Below, piece by piece: positions 33,374 through 46,214 of a stretch of DNA of 64,000 nucleotides; positions within the stretch are counted from its first letter, which is position 1; each line of letters starts with the position of its first letter. The notes beneath the pieces were generated by a model, which worked only from the letters and a program-made list of their open reading frames with translations, ran no database searches and was not told the DNA's origin. A program made the position numbers and the translations under genes. The DNA is taken from positions 6,033,886 through 6,097,885 of the forward strand of contig KN832870.1 in the NCBI GenBank assembly GCA_000827325.1. Direction: 5' to 3'. The DNA is from Oidiodendron maius Zn. Lineage: Eukaryota > Ascomycota > Leotiomycetes > Myxotrichaceae.

Positions 33374-34775
33374 TGTGTGTTTGATAGAAACCTGCTCCAC
33401 ATGCCCTCAAGGTCAAACAAAGCCGAGGCTGTTGACGTGGCCACTGAGGCCTTAAAAGTAAGGTGTCAATCACCTTCCTGGCCCGTATCCGGCGTCGATC
33501 GACCGCCAGCACCGGGAGGGGCCGAGTTAGAGCTCTCCAGCTAGTGAATAAATTGCGTACCTTCACAATTATTGCATAAGGCTTGATTTACGATTGTGAT
33601 AATAGGCGGAGCGCTAGGACGTTTCTGACGTTGGAGCGAGAAGATATCGCTGCAATCACCTGCCACGTGATCAGACAGCAAATCCATGATTTTATCATGC
33701 AATCGATGATGAGTAACCAGTTAGGAATCTCTAGTTAGCGTGGTATACTTGGTAGAAGCCTCCCTGCAAGCTTACCTCAAGCATGCAATTCGGCGTTATC
33801 AAAATACGGGTGTGGCTGTAGAACAAACTTTCACCAGGTGGCAAGTAAAGCCGAGCGCAATTTTCGGATTCTGATCCATAGAACTTAATGCACCTTGGGC
33901 CTACGACAAATTAAACTCTATATATAAACAGCCATTATACATTATGACTGAATTTCTAGTCGTAGGAACTTATTGTGGTGTAGAAAATATATAATTCAGA
34001 TGAATAGCAGTCTAATCACAAGGCACTTACCAGGCAACCAATTAGCCAATACACAAGTTATAAAAGAGACAACACAACATGAGGGGAAGGGTTGCGCTGG
34101 GAATAAAACAAGATAAGGTTACATATATTTTATACATTTGATAGAGAGGGGTTTGGGGCAGCTGGAGTTTATATATTGTACCCAGGCGTTAAAATGATAC
34201 TATCACTTTAAAGATATTGGATAAATTAACCCGGAACATTCTAGAAGCTTCATTTTTACTCGTCTAATTACCTGATCCTGATTACTTACTAACGTACTGT
34301 GCGATACTTAACTAATCTAAGGCGTATCTTTCTGGAAGTTTGTGGAGAATTAATTTCTAGAATCCATGTGCCACACGAACTGATTTTGGCTAGCCAGGTT
34401 CAAGAGGACCCTTGCTCGATGAAGGGAAATAAATTTTCCAAGTGCATGCGAGGGGAAGCCGGTTTTACAAATGACTGTATATTGAAAAGTGCACTTACTA
34501 GATATTTTGTAGCACCAATTGATATATCATAACTGGAACAGAAAATTCTAAAATATTATAACCGTGGTCTATAAGCGCCTTTGTAAGATTACCGCTCTCC
34601 TTTCCGAAGTCGCTCTAACCATTCCCTCTCACGATGCATAATCTAACCGTCCTTGGCGTATTTAGTTGACAACGTCTCTCGCAGTATAGGGTGTACGGCT
34701 TTTGATCCACTGTAAAGAATCTAATTAGTGCGTCTTCTCTTAAATTAAGCGGGGGAGGGGGGATTTACACATCGC
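33374..34775. other. intergenic, upstream of the TPR receptor
   Basis: No supported gene. It contains AT-rich tracts and chance frames such as plus 34299-34532. Confidence 0.45.
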
Positions 34776-35555
34776 TTACGACTTGTTAATTTTGCACTTC
34801 TGCAAGCACGATTCGACACCAAGCGCGACGTTGGCGGGAATGAGTGTTTTGAATTTATCCAAGTCGGCACCGTTAACCGTAAGGTCACCACCTAGAGCAG
34901 CCTGGATGACATCATCTTCAAAGCCAAAAAATGTTTGAACAGTTTGTTGAACACCGGGATCCTCGTCAGGGAAGGCGGCGACAAATACTGCAGGATTACA
35001 GTTCGGGTTCCACTCTGTGTGCATTGCCCCTTGTGGGAAAACCGTCATTTGGAATTGGTTAAGCGTGTGCTGCAAATGGCGAGCACCGTTTTCAGGGGTG
35101 ACGCTTGCCATCAGAGTCCCCTGAACGACAATGTTGAGCTCGGCGGCGCGGGGATGGACATGAGGAGTATTGAAACCGCAAGGCCCAAGAAAGCCTACGG
35201 TCATGGATCCGCCATTTCCAATGAGGGCTGGAAATGTATCTCGATCTGCTTTGACAGTTTTGCCGCCTAATGATATGAATTAGGCTCTGCGGATGTTGTA
35301 TGAAATCGAGAGAGAGATAAAAAAATACTACATACCTAAGCCAGCCGTGATTCCTGTAGTGGAGGTATTAAAGTCAAACACAAAATCTTGATCATTTGTG
35401 AGCAATGCAAGCCGGTCCACAGCAGTTCCAGCCAGTTCAAGTTGTTGTTGTAGAGTGAGACCGGATGTTGACGGTGTTGAACGTGTGACAGGAGTTGCTA
35501 AAGCACTGGTAGCAACAGCCATCAAGAGGGTCGAGTAAATTGTTGGGAAATACAT
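34776..35555 (-). CDS. secreted germin-like / spherulin-type cupin
   Basis: Minus-strand exons 35555-35336 and 35266-34776 with a 69-bp intron give 236 residues. A signal peptide spans about residues 1-20. Cupin motif 1 is GFNTPHVHPRAAELNIVVQG with metal ligands His109, His111 and Glu116. Cupin motif 2 is FPQGAMHTEWN with His156. All four ligands of the Mn/Fe-binding beta-barrel are present. The length and single barrel fit germin-like proteins. Plant members are oxalate oxidases or superoxide dismutases, but the activity of fungal ones is mostly unknown, so I claim only a secreted metal-binding cupin. It sits between the receptor pair and the metabolic genes. Confidence 0.88.
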
Positions 35556-35647
35556 GATGAATGATTATTTTAGGAGCGACTTTTGAGTCTAGGCAATGTA
35601 TTGAATGTGGTATTTTGTTGTTAATGATGTGGGCTTTGGAAGAACCA

Positions 35648-35660
35648 CGGGCTATATATA
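35648..35660 (-). promoter_or_regulatory. TATA-like element of the cupin gene
   Basis: CATATATATAG on the minus strand about 100 bp before the cupin ATG at 35555. Confidence 0.4.
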
Positions 35661-37712
35661 TGTGATCCGGAGAACGTCGACACCATTACAGTTAATCACG
35701 TTCCAAAGGGCCTGGATTTTTTGGGCTGACTTCGAAAGATTCCATTTCCTTCTCCACAGTAATCCATTGTAGATGCAGCTTAGAGGACAAGTCAAGAATC
35801 ATCTGAACAACGCGAAGGCGATGTCTTCGATCGAGCTTCTTGATAAGCTGATATTAACAGAGCGAAAGACCGAACCCATGTGCCACTTATGCATGTAGTC
35901 ATCCCATAGCTCAAAGGGGTGAATGCTCTTATTGCCCCCGTTCTCCCCAGGGCAGAAGATATTAAGATAGTCTTCCACTTAGCCTCCCCAAAGACGGCCT
36001 ACATACAATATTCCCGTGACCATCTTGTTCAGCCCCTACGGACAGGGCGTTAAGGACTGCGGCTACTGGAACACGTGGCTGCCTTACAGCGCCTTGCGAG
36101 CTTGTTACCGAGTAATTTTAGCAAATAGTTTGCGGTAGGCCTCATCTGGCCTAATACGACGGGTTGGGTGAGGCTGGGTACGGGCAGGTCGTATCGTAAA
36201 TAAGATACAACAAATTTCTGCTCGTTTCCGTGGGGGAAGGATGACAGTGTTTCTCCGAATAACCCCAGCTGCGTTCTTACGTTTTCAGCTACCATGTTTA
36301 AAAGTCTCAAATAGTTGAATGAACGCTGAGCATGACAGGATGATTAGAGCACTGGTCAGCCCTTTGTAAACTGATCGTATGACGATAGTCTAGGTAGCAA
36401 TTATGTCGTAGGATTCTTCTACCCTATTGTATCTCTCAATGTAGAACCCCCAAGAAACATCATCCTACCCTACACCAGCTTTCTGACTGTGCTCATAAAC
36501 CCGTCTGGCAGAGTCTGCCGTTGTCTCGAATCGTTATTTGAATCTTGTCAAATACGGGGCTTACAACACCGCGCCTCTTTGTTAGACCAGTAGCGAACTT
36601 ATATATTGTAAAATATCATGCAGGGTAGTTTTACTAACTGTGAATGGCCCATTTCTATGTTAAGAAGAGACTAACTTATACTTTAATTTGTCGCGATAAT
36701 CGAAAAGGATTAGGGGTTATCGAGAAACTTGTAGAAATCCACAATTTTATATCCACGAATAATAATAAATCAACTTGAGTTTTGTAGAGACGGTCCTGTT
36801 GTTTGCGGCTTTATAATACTATCTATGATCAGCGTAGTATGTCAGCTCCTTTATTTTCTCTGAGACTGAGCTTTCATCTCAGTATCTTGACTTTTTGCTG
36901 TTCCCCTCCTGAATAGGAAATACTGTCGCTGTTAGGCGAGATTGGGAAACACGTGAGGATATACGCTTACCAACTTTTTTTGTATTTTCTAGTCAGGACG
37001 CCTCTGCTGAGAACATCCAAATACGTAAATCTGACCTTCCTTCTTTCGTGCTTACCGGCACTGGACTGGGGTATTTACAGCGCATCTCTAATATTATAAT
37101 GCTATTCGCTGCAGCTTAATTCTGTCCGTTTCGAGTAAGAATGATTCCACATCGCAGAATATCTCAATACGTCAGATTCCGAGCGACAAAGAGACAATTG
37201 TAACGGCACAGATGTAGGAGTCATGAGGCAATGGTGCGTCCAAGATGTAGGCTCGAAATAGACACCAAAAAACACCTACCAGTTTACACAGTGACTCCCT
37301 GCTCGTAACAGATCTTCCATGAGTTTTTGGTTGAGATCGGAAATCCCGACTTTTATCTCGTATTCTTCTGCAGTAGGTGGCCGTGTGCTAGGGCAGCAGA
37401 AGCTGCGTGGCGCCTAGCGTACACGGTAAATTACAGAGGCTTAGTCCTGGCAAGGATTACCGTATACGATAATCTAGAAGTAATCTACTAAGCTTACTAG
37501 CTGGGAAATGAAAAGCCCCATACGCCTCTATGCATATTTGCGCCGGAGCGTTTGTCTCCGCTAACGGTGCAAATACCAGGCCATTACTGTATGGATTGCC
37601 CCTGTAGTACTGTGCGTAGTGCAAGGACGTGCATCATGCTGACTTTGGCGGATATTGGCAGTCCAAAGCAATGTTGATTGGTAAGCTGTTTAGCTATTCC
37701 TGGGTTAGGTGT
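35661..37712. other. gene-poor stretch
   Basis: Two kilobases with only one frame above 80 codons (minus 36050-36310), which has no recognisable motif. Confidence 0.45.
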
Positions 37713-39885
37713 CTAAGAAGAGGCGGTAAGCCAGCCCATCGCATCTTCAAACCACTGATTGCTTTCCAAATCCATTGACTGCATCCAGACCATCTGATCC
37801 AGATCTGGAATGTAGCTGTTGTGACTGGCTGCACCAGGATCGGCACTCTGGCATGACCTGGCGTCTACATCTTGCATCCGAGAAGCCATGTCTGACCGAG
37901 CACCAGCCCACATCCGACACTTGCTTAAAAGATTAGAGAGAAGCTTAAATAGGTTGTCGTCACACTGAAGATCCAGTTCTTTGCTACCCAAATCGAGCCT
38001 CTGGATCATACAGTCCATTGTCGATATTAGGTCAACAGTGTTCCGCACCGCTTGGCAATCCCAAGCCGGGTCTTCAAGCACCAACAGATACTTCAAAACC
38101 GTGACACATAGAATCATTTGTGACCAAAAATGAAAGGGAAGACCGACGAGTTCCGAAGGAGAAATTGTGTAGAAATTTTCCAGCCACGACTTGATGCTTT
38201 CGACGGACCGCCACAAACACTCCAGACGTTCGAGCCCAGGTAAAATCCCATCATCACTTCGTTGCCCTGACAGATTGAGAAGTGGAGAGTCCCAGCTTAT
38301 TGCATAGGCCAGCTGATTTATGTATAGGTCGACGTACTGCGCGTATATAATGAGGATGTCTGAACGGTACGGCTGGGCATCGCCCATCCCTAGATGTCAG
38401 CAATCAAGTACCGGCAATCTACCAGGATATTTGCCTGAGAGATTACTCACTTCTTCGATGGAGATCTGGTGGAAAGGAAGATATCAGTTCATGTAGCTGC
38501 CCCCGTAGGGTCTTGAGGTATAGCAAGCCTGGAACTGAGGCCGTCACGGAAGTTGTTGCTGTGTGAGAGCAATCTATCTCATGCTGTTCTCGGATGTAAG
38601 CCGCTCTATGTTTTAGCAGCTGCAAGCGCACTTGGAATGCAAAGGCTTGATCCGTCGGGCATGATCTGTTCATTCCAACAACGCGAAGTGCCTCTTCCAT
38701 TTGAGGCGTCCATCGTAGCGTATCTATACGCCCAATATGAGATGAGATACTAGCGACACATATGTTAGTATATTTCCCCCAAATTAACATTGAGGATGTC
38801 AAGGTTATTTTTATCTGCAGGATATGGGATGGCTATGCGTACTTGGAGCTCAAAACGAAACATGCCAGGACTGCTCGTTGCTTTTCCATGAACTCTTGGA
38901 CAGTCTGCTCGATGGCGTCCCCTTGATTTTCGTAATCCCGCCCCTGGGTAATCGTCATCATCAGTTTCACATCTGGCGGCGATGGCTTGAACAACCGCAG
39001 ATCATATACGAGTGAAATGGCGAGCATCATAAGGCGAGATACGAGGTCTGCTCCGCCAAGAAAGGCGTCAGCACTCCATGCCAGATACGTTAGTAGCCCA
39101 AGCAGCAAGTCGATATTTGACTGGACATTGAGAAGAGCGGATGTGAATAGAATGCGCTTCAGCTCCTCGGCTCGAGCTAGCTTTTTCTCTGTCGAGAAGG
39201 TGGTAACTGTTACGATAGCCTGGAATAGGATGGGCCGTTCTTCGTTCAGTTGCCAAGCTGTTATGTCCGGGGTAAGGTTGATAAAAGGAAAGCACGGCAG
39301 CATCCGGGATCGGAAGAAATCGAGGTACTCCTCCGCTTGACTAGGCGAAAGATTAGAGGGAGATAGAGAGTAGTGGGACGGATAGAACGGATTGGTATTT
39401 GCCGGTGCCATCGGAGGCGGGGCCGTTGCGGGTGTTAGCCCTTCGCTGATGCTCGGGTTGGTGCCAATGGAGTTTCCTGGGGTGTCCTTGGGGCTAGAGG
39501 TAGATGATGAAATACTCTCCTCGTTAAGGAGCCGCAGGATTTCAGCCGAAGATCCGGAAGAGCTGGCAATAGATCGCATTGCGGATGATAGGGTTTCTAT
39601 CTTGTCCTCTAGCTGAGCGATTCGTGTATCGGACTCTTCAGTCCTCTGAGCGAAACGCCTGCGAATCGAATCTGACGGGTGGCAATCTCTCTTGAGACGA
39701 AGACATCTGCGAGACTATTAGTCGTGTGCCGTGCATCGATAGATCTTTGTCAGTATGAAAGATATTGACCTTTCGCAACCACCGCCACTCAAATTAGGCA
39801 CACACCGGCACTTCGCCTTGTAGCATTGCATGCAAGCTTGGCCGTATGTGCTGGAGTGGCCAAGGCCCAGTCTTGTTCTCTCCAT
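37713..39885 (-). CDS. Zn(II)2Cys6 transcription factor (fungal_trans type)
   Basis: Minus-strand exons 39885-39770, 39706-38843, 38749-38451, 38389-37713 (introns 63, 93 and 61 bp, one with branch TACTAAC) give 651 residues. The binuclear zinc cluster is Cys18-x2-Cys21-x6-Cys28-x8-Cys37-x2-Cys40-x6-Cys47. It is followed by a basic linker and a short coiled-coil (RIAQLEDKIETLSSAM). The middle homology region begins near EYLDFFRSRMLPCFPFI. This is a nuclear DNA-binding regulator, expected to bind CGG half-sites. It is divergent from the MFS exporter gene, which suggests it controls that gene. Confidence 0.9.
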
Positions 39886-41052
39886 AGTATTAGCTGGCAG
39901 TACGATTAGCGCAACTTATGTTGCAAAGTCCGGACATCCTCAGGAATTATGGATAGATGTGGGCGAGCTTGAGAGATGTACGTAAAGCGGAGGAAACTCC
40001 GGCGGAATTACCTCCGTGTCTGGTTGCTTATTCAGGGGAAGCTAGAAAAGCCCTTGAAGTGGGTATAAGGCACCGGAGTCTTTTCTATTGTGTGGGGTTA
40101 GACGCCTGTTAATTCCGCTGTCGGCCTTTGCTGGGCGGTTAGCTATACAACAGCAAAAGAAGTACTGAGGTTAATATCCTAATTACCAATGATGTAGGGG
40201 AAAATCAGAAGGATGCCGTACCGGAGGTAAGAAGCATTCGGGTGATCTTGAGACGAGGTTATCACAATGGCGCACTGGGAATTGCCGTAAATGACGACGT
40301 GCCTGGCATGGGGATCGCAATCAGTTCGCCGCACCTCTTTAGTTGCCCTCCTGACGCAGGCACTTTGGACGGATACATCAGGATGTTCATATCATACTCG
40401 ACCATGCTGGCAAATTAAAAATTGTCGTTGACGATCATGCTCCTATATTCCTTAGCGCTATCATCTCGTCCAGAGAGTGATCCAGGACCATCGCCTCATC
40501 GAAGCCGCTGCCTGCATAGCTGATCCAGAGCACCTATTGCTTCGCCGGTTGGCACCGGGGATCAGGTCATCCTGGCGGAGCAGTAGACTCGAACATGACG
40601 GCGAGGAACTCCTGGCTCTGTACAGCAGCCATGGAAGAATCTGGTCACTATAATCGACTTCGATGCGTAAACACAACCTCCACAGACCATTCTTAATAAT
40701 TCGATTCAAGATTTGTGATTGATCAAGAAGAGAATTCCTGGTTCGGCCGAACCTGATACCGACTACGACCCAGAGAATGGGCCTGGCAACCGTGGAGAAC
40801 TTCCCCGTCGGGGACAGTGGCCAAGCCTCGGGGTTCGAGACCGAAAACCGTTCAAGTCCGGTTCTCACCCTTCAAGGTTGACCCAACATTAACCTACAAC
40901 ATATAAAGTACTACAGTTCCCAGGTATTTTTAGGGAATGTTTCCCTCGCCTTATCATTGAACAACTTCTCATAGACTACCCTTGACAATCAGACTTCACT
41001 TTCATCATCACCCGCTTTGGAGATAATAGCTGCATCAAACGAGAAAGTGATA
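39886..41052. promoter_or_regulatory. divergent intergenic region between regulator and MFS exporter
   Basis: The 1.17-kb shared upstream region. ACATATAAAGTAC at about 40901-40913 is a TATA candidate for the exporter. The 136-codon minus frame inside lacks any family signal and is probably chance. Confidence 0.4.
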
Positions 41053-42836
41053 ATGGCCGTTGGAGAGACAGATTCGCCCAGGCCTTCGACTTTGAACACC
41101 ACCAATATGGACAATGCCGGCGACAGCGATAGCGCAGGTCCAGAGAAGCCTGTTCAGGGTATGACCGACGACCAATATCCACATGGCTTGAAACTAGTCC
41201 TCCTCGCAGGAGCATCTATCGTCGCTGTTTTTCTAATTGCATTGGACCAGGTAAGTACTGCGCTTAGTTATTCTAACGCCAAAAGAATACCTCTAACACA
41301 AATGTGTCTAGACCATCGTCGGCACAGCAATTCCCAAGATCACAGACGAGTTTCACGGCCTCAGCGATGTGTCTTGGTATGCCGCGGCCTACTTTATGAC
41401 TTTCGGTGCTGCCCAGACCTCTGCCGGCAAGATTTACAAATACTACAACCTCAAGTGGAGCTTCTTGATCTCCATGCTTATCTTCGAGGTCGGCAGTTTG
41501 ATATGTGGAGTTGCGCCTAATTCCAAAGCGTTGATCGTTGGACGGGTCATTGCTGCCTTGGGCGGCGCCGGCCTGTCGGTGGGCGGGACGAGTATCGTCT
41601 CCTTTACCGTCCCGCCAGCAAAACGACCGATGATGATGGGCGTCATTGGAATGACATATGCTATTGCTGCCGTCCTGGGACCGCTCATCGGTGGCGCATT
41701 TACAGACCGCGTCACTTGGCGATGGTGTTTTTATATTAACTTGCCAATTGGCGGAGTCGCCGCTGTAGCCATCTTCTTTTTCCAGCCTCCGGATTCCGCA
41801 GCGCCTCCCCAGATCTCTTGGAGGAAGAAGCTGTTGCATGTGGATCCAGTCGGTATCGCCCTGGCCATGGGAGGTATCACTTGCTTCATCCTCGCCCTTC
41901 AGTATGGAGGAAACACCAACCCCTGGAAAAGCAGTGTGGTCATTGGTCTACTCGTCGGCTTTGGACTCCTAGCGATTGCCTTGGTTGGATGGGAGATCTG
42001 GCTGGATGATTATGCCATGATGCTGCCAAGACTCTATAAACAACGCTCACTCTCGACCACGGCCCCTTACCAGTTCTTCTTTATGGGGAGCTACCTTGTT
42101 CTACTGTATTACCTACCCATCTACTTCCAGAGCATTCTTAACGCGAGCCCTATCAAATCCGGCGTTAACAACCTGCCTCTCGTACTTGCGGCGGCCGTGT
42201 TCGCTCTCGCCGGCGGAGCTGTTGTCATGAAAACGGGCCGCGCCCAACAGGTTATGTTCGTCGGCTCAATGCTTTCCACCATTGCCATTGGGCTGATCTA
42301 CACTCTCGATATTGGCACCTCAACCGGGAAATGGGTTGGCTATCAATTCTTCACCGGGGCCTCCATGGCCTTCGCCATCATGCATGGCTTGAGTATTGCC
42401 CAAGCCAACGTGGGTCCAGAAGACCTCGCAGCCGTCACGTCCAACCTTTTGTGTATGTGCCTATTTTCTTTTTTTACTTGCTGGCATTGCTCAAAGAAGC
42501 CAACTGACATGCTGTACAGTTTTCCAGACAATTGGAGGTGCATTTAGCACTTCGGCAGGACAGTCAGCTTTTGTCAACAGACTGCTTGCCACTCTGCCTA
42601 AGACGGCTCCAGGAGTGAATCCAGGCCTGGTGATTATAACTGGCGCCTCAGAGCTACATAATGTGTTCCCGCCAGACGTACTCCCTGGAGTCCTCGAGGC
42701 ATACATGGTCGGTCTCAAGGCCGCCTTCGCTGTCGCAGTTGCCTTTTCTGGTGTCGCGTTCTTGTGCACCTTGGCCATTCCCATGAAGAAGCTTCCGAGT
42801 CACGAGCCAGGCGAAGCCCCCATGGCAATGGGCTAG
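41053..42836 (+). CDS. MFS multidrug/toxin exporter, 14-TM (DHA2-like) type
   Basis: Exons 41053-41250, 41312-42452, 42520-42836 (introns 61 and 67 bp) give 551 residues, the usual size for 14-helix H+ antiporters. After a hydrophilic N-terminus come [19 protein letters not shown] and [14 protein letters not shown] (motif D1 of the DHA2 group). Next are [12 protein letters not shown] and [20 protein letters not shown] (motif C and D2 region), then many hydrophobic helices and a short polar C-tail. It is predicted to be in the plasma membrane and to export a small organic compound. I start at ATG 41053 because the upstream extension lacks ATG. It is divergent from a Zn2Cys6 gene, an arrangement common for exporter and regulator pairs in metabolite clusters. 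Confidence 0.9.
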
Positions 42837-44555
42837 GTCATGACTGCCACAAATACTAGAGGCATTCAAATCTATGTAAAAGCTCATCATCACTCATTTA
42901 TCTTGAAAGAGGGAAATGTGGAGAGTCCTACATTATCGAATAAGCCAGCTAATTTATGTATTGTTAAACGTATTGTGCGTATGTAATAAGAATGTCGCCA
43001 GCGGAATCGCCTCTGGTTTAAAATACCCCACAATCTGTGCTCGGCTCTTGGTAGCCAATTGCCCCTTGTATGAAACGATTATAATAAGTCTATAATTCTT
43101 GAATATTACAAACTCTAAAGATCTTCAATATAGCCGCTTGCAAAATCGACGGCAACCCTTGAGCACAACTTTCAGCTTTTTGCCCTACTTCATCATAGGA
43201 GCTTGTCTCTACCAAATACACTCACGCGCAGGCAGAAGCGCCAAGAGTTCCTTGTAAATAATAGACAAATTTTTCTGGGTCATATATTTAAGAGCTATTG
43301 AAATGTCACAATTTTCAACAAAATAGCGAGTATTCAGTAGTATGAAATCGAAAGACATACGGCCGATTCGAAAGTCCGTGAAAAGGAGAACATCTGGTCG
43401 AGGTCTAATTGGATTTCTGGTAGTGAGATTGGTAGTGCTGTGGGCGATGCTGTTTCAAGCATATTTTGGGGTCATCATGTGAGAACTGAGAAGGTCCGAT
43501 ATGCTCGGCCACTATGTCGCGAACTAGTTGCAAGAAGAATAAGGACGCAGCATGTCCAATATAAACTATCCTCTTAATCGGTACGTTCAGGTAATATAGC
43601 GTTCAGGACATTATGTACCATGCTCCCCTTGCGGGTTCAGCAGCATTCAGGGCCGAGGATGGGGGCTTTGGCCAGTATTCGAGTACTCTGAAGTTCTGCT
43701 CTGTGATTCTGTTGGCACACGATATCTGGTGGGTGAGGCTGGAAAGTGTGTCTCCTTCGGAGAACCAGAATCCACCACAGAACGGGTCAAAAGGCCTGGT
43801 GGTTGGTTTGCTATCGACGATTCGCCCTCTTGGTGTCGAGTAAGCCTCGCGGGTCTAATCGCGTTCGTCAGATACTGCCCAGGGAGTGCCGGCGACATGA
43901 TACTCGGCGATGATTCCTGAGCACTCAAAGCCGTATGTGCTCCTCTAAAACTCTGGAGTCCGTGAGAATCGTCCATGATACAGGATGCAGCATTCCCTCG
44001 GCGCCTACAGTGTTTGCAGGGTATCGATGCACTGCATTTCTTTTTGGTCTACGATAACGAGTGCAAGCCGTCGCAAGTCTCCTTCGCTGGTCGTCGGGCC
44101 CCTTGGGACGACCCATAGTAAGAAGCAGTGTCTAACCCCGATCCCCTTTCTTCAGCTAATTGAAGGTTTTCGTACACGGTATAATCACAGAGGTTGTAAT
44201 CCCGAGATTCCTGGGAACCTCGCGCTCGTACTTCGTACAATAGTCAGCTCCACTTTTTCGCCAGGCATGCCTACTACTTACGCAGTAACTCATATATCAC
44301 GCGCACTCTATACAGATTCCTATCTTACAGCCAATTGTGACTAAGCTTTTAAATAATTCTAATTTGCATAGGATCAGGACTTTTCTAGCTAAGCAAAGGA
44401 AGACTGGTTTAGAAATAAAATTTTTGTTTAAGGCGAATACCGGATTTGATATTGTGACTGGAGTTCTTGAGATTCTTCATAAATGTTAACTTCCTATAAT
44501 AAATACGCACTGACCTTCCTCATTGTGCTAATGGAGCTTTACTATCCTTAAATGC
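42837..44555. other. intergenic, possible gene debris
   Basis: Only short frames. A minus-strand stretch near 43930 reads GFECSGIIAEYHVAGTP, recalling medium-chain reductase domains, but it is too short and broken to annotate. Confidence 0.35.
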
Positions 44556-44890
44556 TTACAGCTTAAATAAGGTCCGCGCATTATCAAGTCTAATATTCTC
44601 CTTATCACTCTCCTTTAACTTCTTGGCACTATCAAATTATGTGCACGCATCGTTTATAGTTTTCAAATAGGTGGTCGGTTAAGAACATAATCCCATGTGT
44701 ATGCCTACCCTACTGTCACCGCACTTCATCGCCTCTAATACAACTCATAATATTCTATAAGGGAATTGATTGCCTCCGTACGATACCCTGCGATAGAAGT
44801 ACTTTTCTACATAAGTGATGCCCGTGGCGTTGACATCGAACACCCTGGCTATGAAACCACTACGAAGTATAATTAGATTTTGCACTTGTA
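44556..44890 (-). pseudogene. amidohydrolase-type C-terminal relic with nonsense mutations
   Basis: One minus-strand frame reads GFIARVFDVNATGITYVEKY, stop, VVLEAMKCGDSRVGIHMGLCS, stop, PTTYLKTINDACT, stop, FDSAKKLKESDKENIRLDN, then ARTLFKL and a stop. The ending I-x-x-x-N-A-x-x-LF-x-L is typical of the C-terminus of TIM-barrel amidohydrolases. The three internal stops are TGA, TAA, TAA in positions where CGA and CAA would fit. The frame is otherwise continuous, so point mutations alone broke it. The family call rests on the short tail and is tentative. It lies next to the 2OG-oxygenase gene. Confidence 0.35.
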
Positions 44891-45204
44891 GAGTGTATTG
44901 GACAATGGATTAGTTTCTCCTGCTTCTCTGCTCTGTATCTACTTACAGTTACTTCTACCAAGTAGGAAACAAAGAAATCTCTCCTTGCGCGGGTGAAACT
45001 TTAGGCAGCCTTTAATGTTACAGCATTAGTTTGAGCTTGCAGGTCACTATATCTAAGTCAGCAATGTATACCTTAGCATTCGGCGGTGCACAATCGACTA
45101 CCCGAAGTTCCTTTGAACTGCTTGATGGAAGTACTCTCCAACCGTCATGGGGGGACTGAAGTAACAATTAGTCTCTAGACAACTACTGAGAGCAACCTTA
45201 CTCA

Positions 45205-46214
45205 CTACTTCTTTTTTGGCCCCTGGAGCACGAAATCCCTGCGAGATTGGTTGAAATAGGCAATGGAGTAGCGGGATGGCGAATTGCCTACGTCCTTTGC
45301 ACGTACTCGGTGGAAATTAGATTTCAATCGATCGTCAGACCATGCCACTGATACCCACGGTTAAAAGGCACTTATTTAAATCAACTTCTTCAACTTACTA
45401 AGCATATCTCCAATGTTAACTACAATTGGGCCGGTCTCAGCTGGAAGAGGGGTAAAAATGTCGCCAGTGCCGGTGCTGCTGTGGCTCTCTCTGCCAGGGC
45501 AAATCTCAAGACCATCCTCTCCATCTCGTTGAAAGAGAAGTGTCAGGCAGCCGATATCTGTATGATTTCCTGCTCGCCAAGTACCTAAGGCATCTTTGGA
45601 AGCAGGATAGTGGATGAGGCGTAACTGAGTCAGGCAATCGGGCTGGTGGGGGTCGTTCGCTTCCCTGAAGTAATCTTCTGGAAAGCCGATGCCAATGGCA
45701 AGGCAAGACACTTGGGAGTTATTATTTCCCCTCGGAGGACAGTTGATAACCTGGACTTACAGACTTGGTCGGAAATGACTGCGCATTTATTCATGAAGCT
45801 TGTAGTGGTAGTTGAAAAACCTGGCACATCCTCGTCGTTCGGCCATGTGGAATGTCGTTGAAGCCATAAAGACTCCTTCTGATCATAAGTACCTGTACTG
45901 GGCCGCAGCTGAGCCTATTACGTAGGAGCGAATAAGTCAAAATTTGGAAAATTGAATCAGGGCCTTCTAACCTTATACTCCCATCCATTATTTGTTTTCG
46001 TGCTATGAGGCGTCTTTCCCTTAGTTTCCTTCGGAAGTGCAAAAAATGCCTTCGAGATAGAAAACTGGGCTTCAATCTCTTCTGCGCTGATGCCGTGATC
46101 GACCAAAGTTAGAAATCCAGCCGTTTCAGCTGCGCGGATGAGCTGCTCTCTGATCTCATCCTTGCGGTTGTCAAAATCTTTAAGAGAAATCTTGGGGACT
46201 AGTCGTTCAGCCAT
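45205..46214 (-). CDS. isopenicillin-N-synthase-like 2OG-Fe(II) oxygenase
   Basis: Minus-strand exons 46214-45972, 45908-45761, 45710-45399, 45347-45205 (introns 63, 50 and 51 bp) give 281 residues. The N-terminal DIOX_N part has PKISLKDF and GFLTLVDHGIS. The conserved GWEYKLRPSTGTYDQKESLW is rebuilt only by the first splice. The catalytic core has HTDIGCLTLLFQ (first His and Asp ligands), NIGDMLMAWSDDRLKSNFHR (second His) and SRYSIAYF (RxS, 2-oxoglutarate binding). All iron and cosubstrate ligands are present. Fungal relatives tailor secondary metabolites or degrade small acids; the substrate here is unknown. At 281 residues it is shorter than the usual 330-350. It shares a 442-bp divergent promoter with the FMN dehydrogenase. 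Confidence 0.9.

Noticed and set aside
40826-40850. GGTTCGAGACC resembling a tRNA B box
   Set aside because: The flanking bases cannot form a T-stem and no A box lies at a suitable distance.
43640-44240. Minus-strand GFECSGIIAEYHVAGTP and neighbouring fragments suggesting a PKS enoyl-reductase or alcohol-dehydrogenase relic
   Set aside because: Only about eight residues match, flanking sequence is unlike the family and the frame is broken.
45020-45110. Minus-strand PPNAKVYIADLDIVTCKLKL as a short-chain dehydrogenase start
   Set aside because: A single short resemblance with no glycine-rich motif or catalytic YxxxK nearby.
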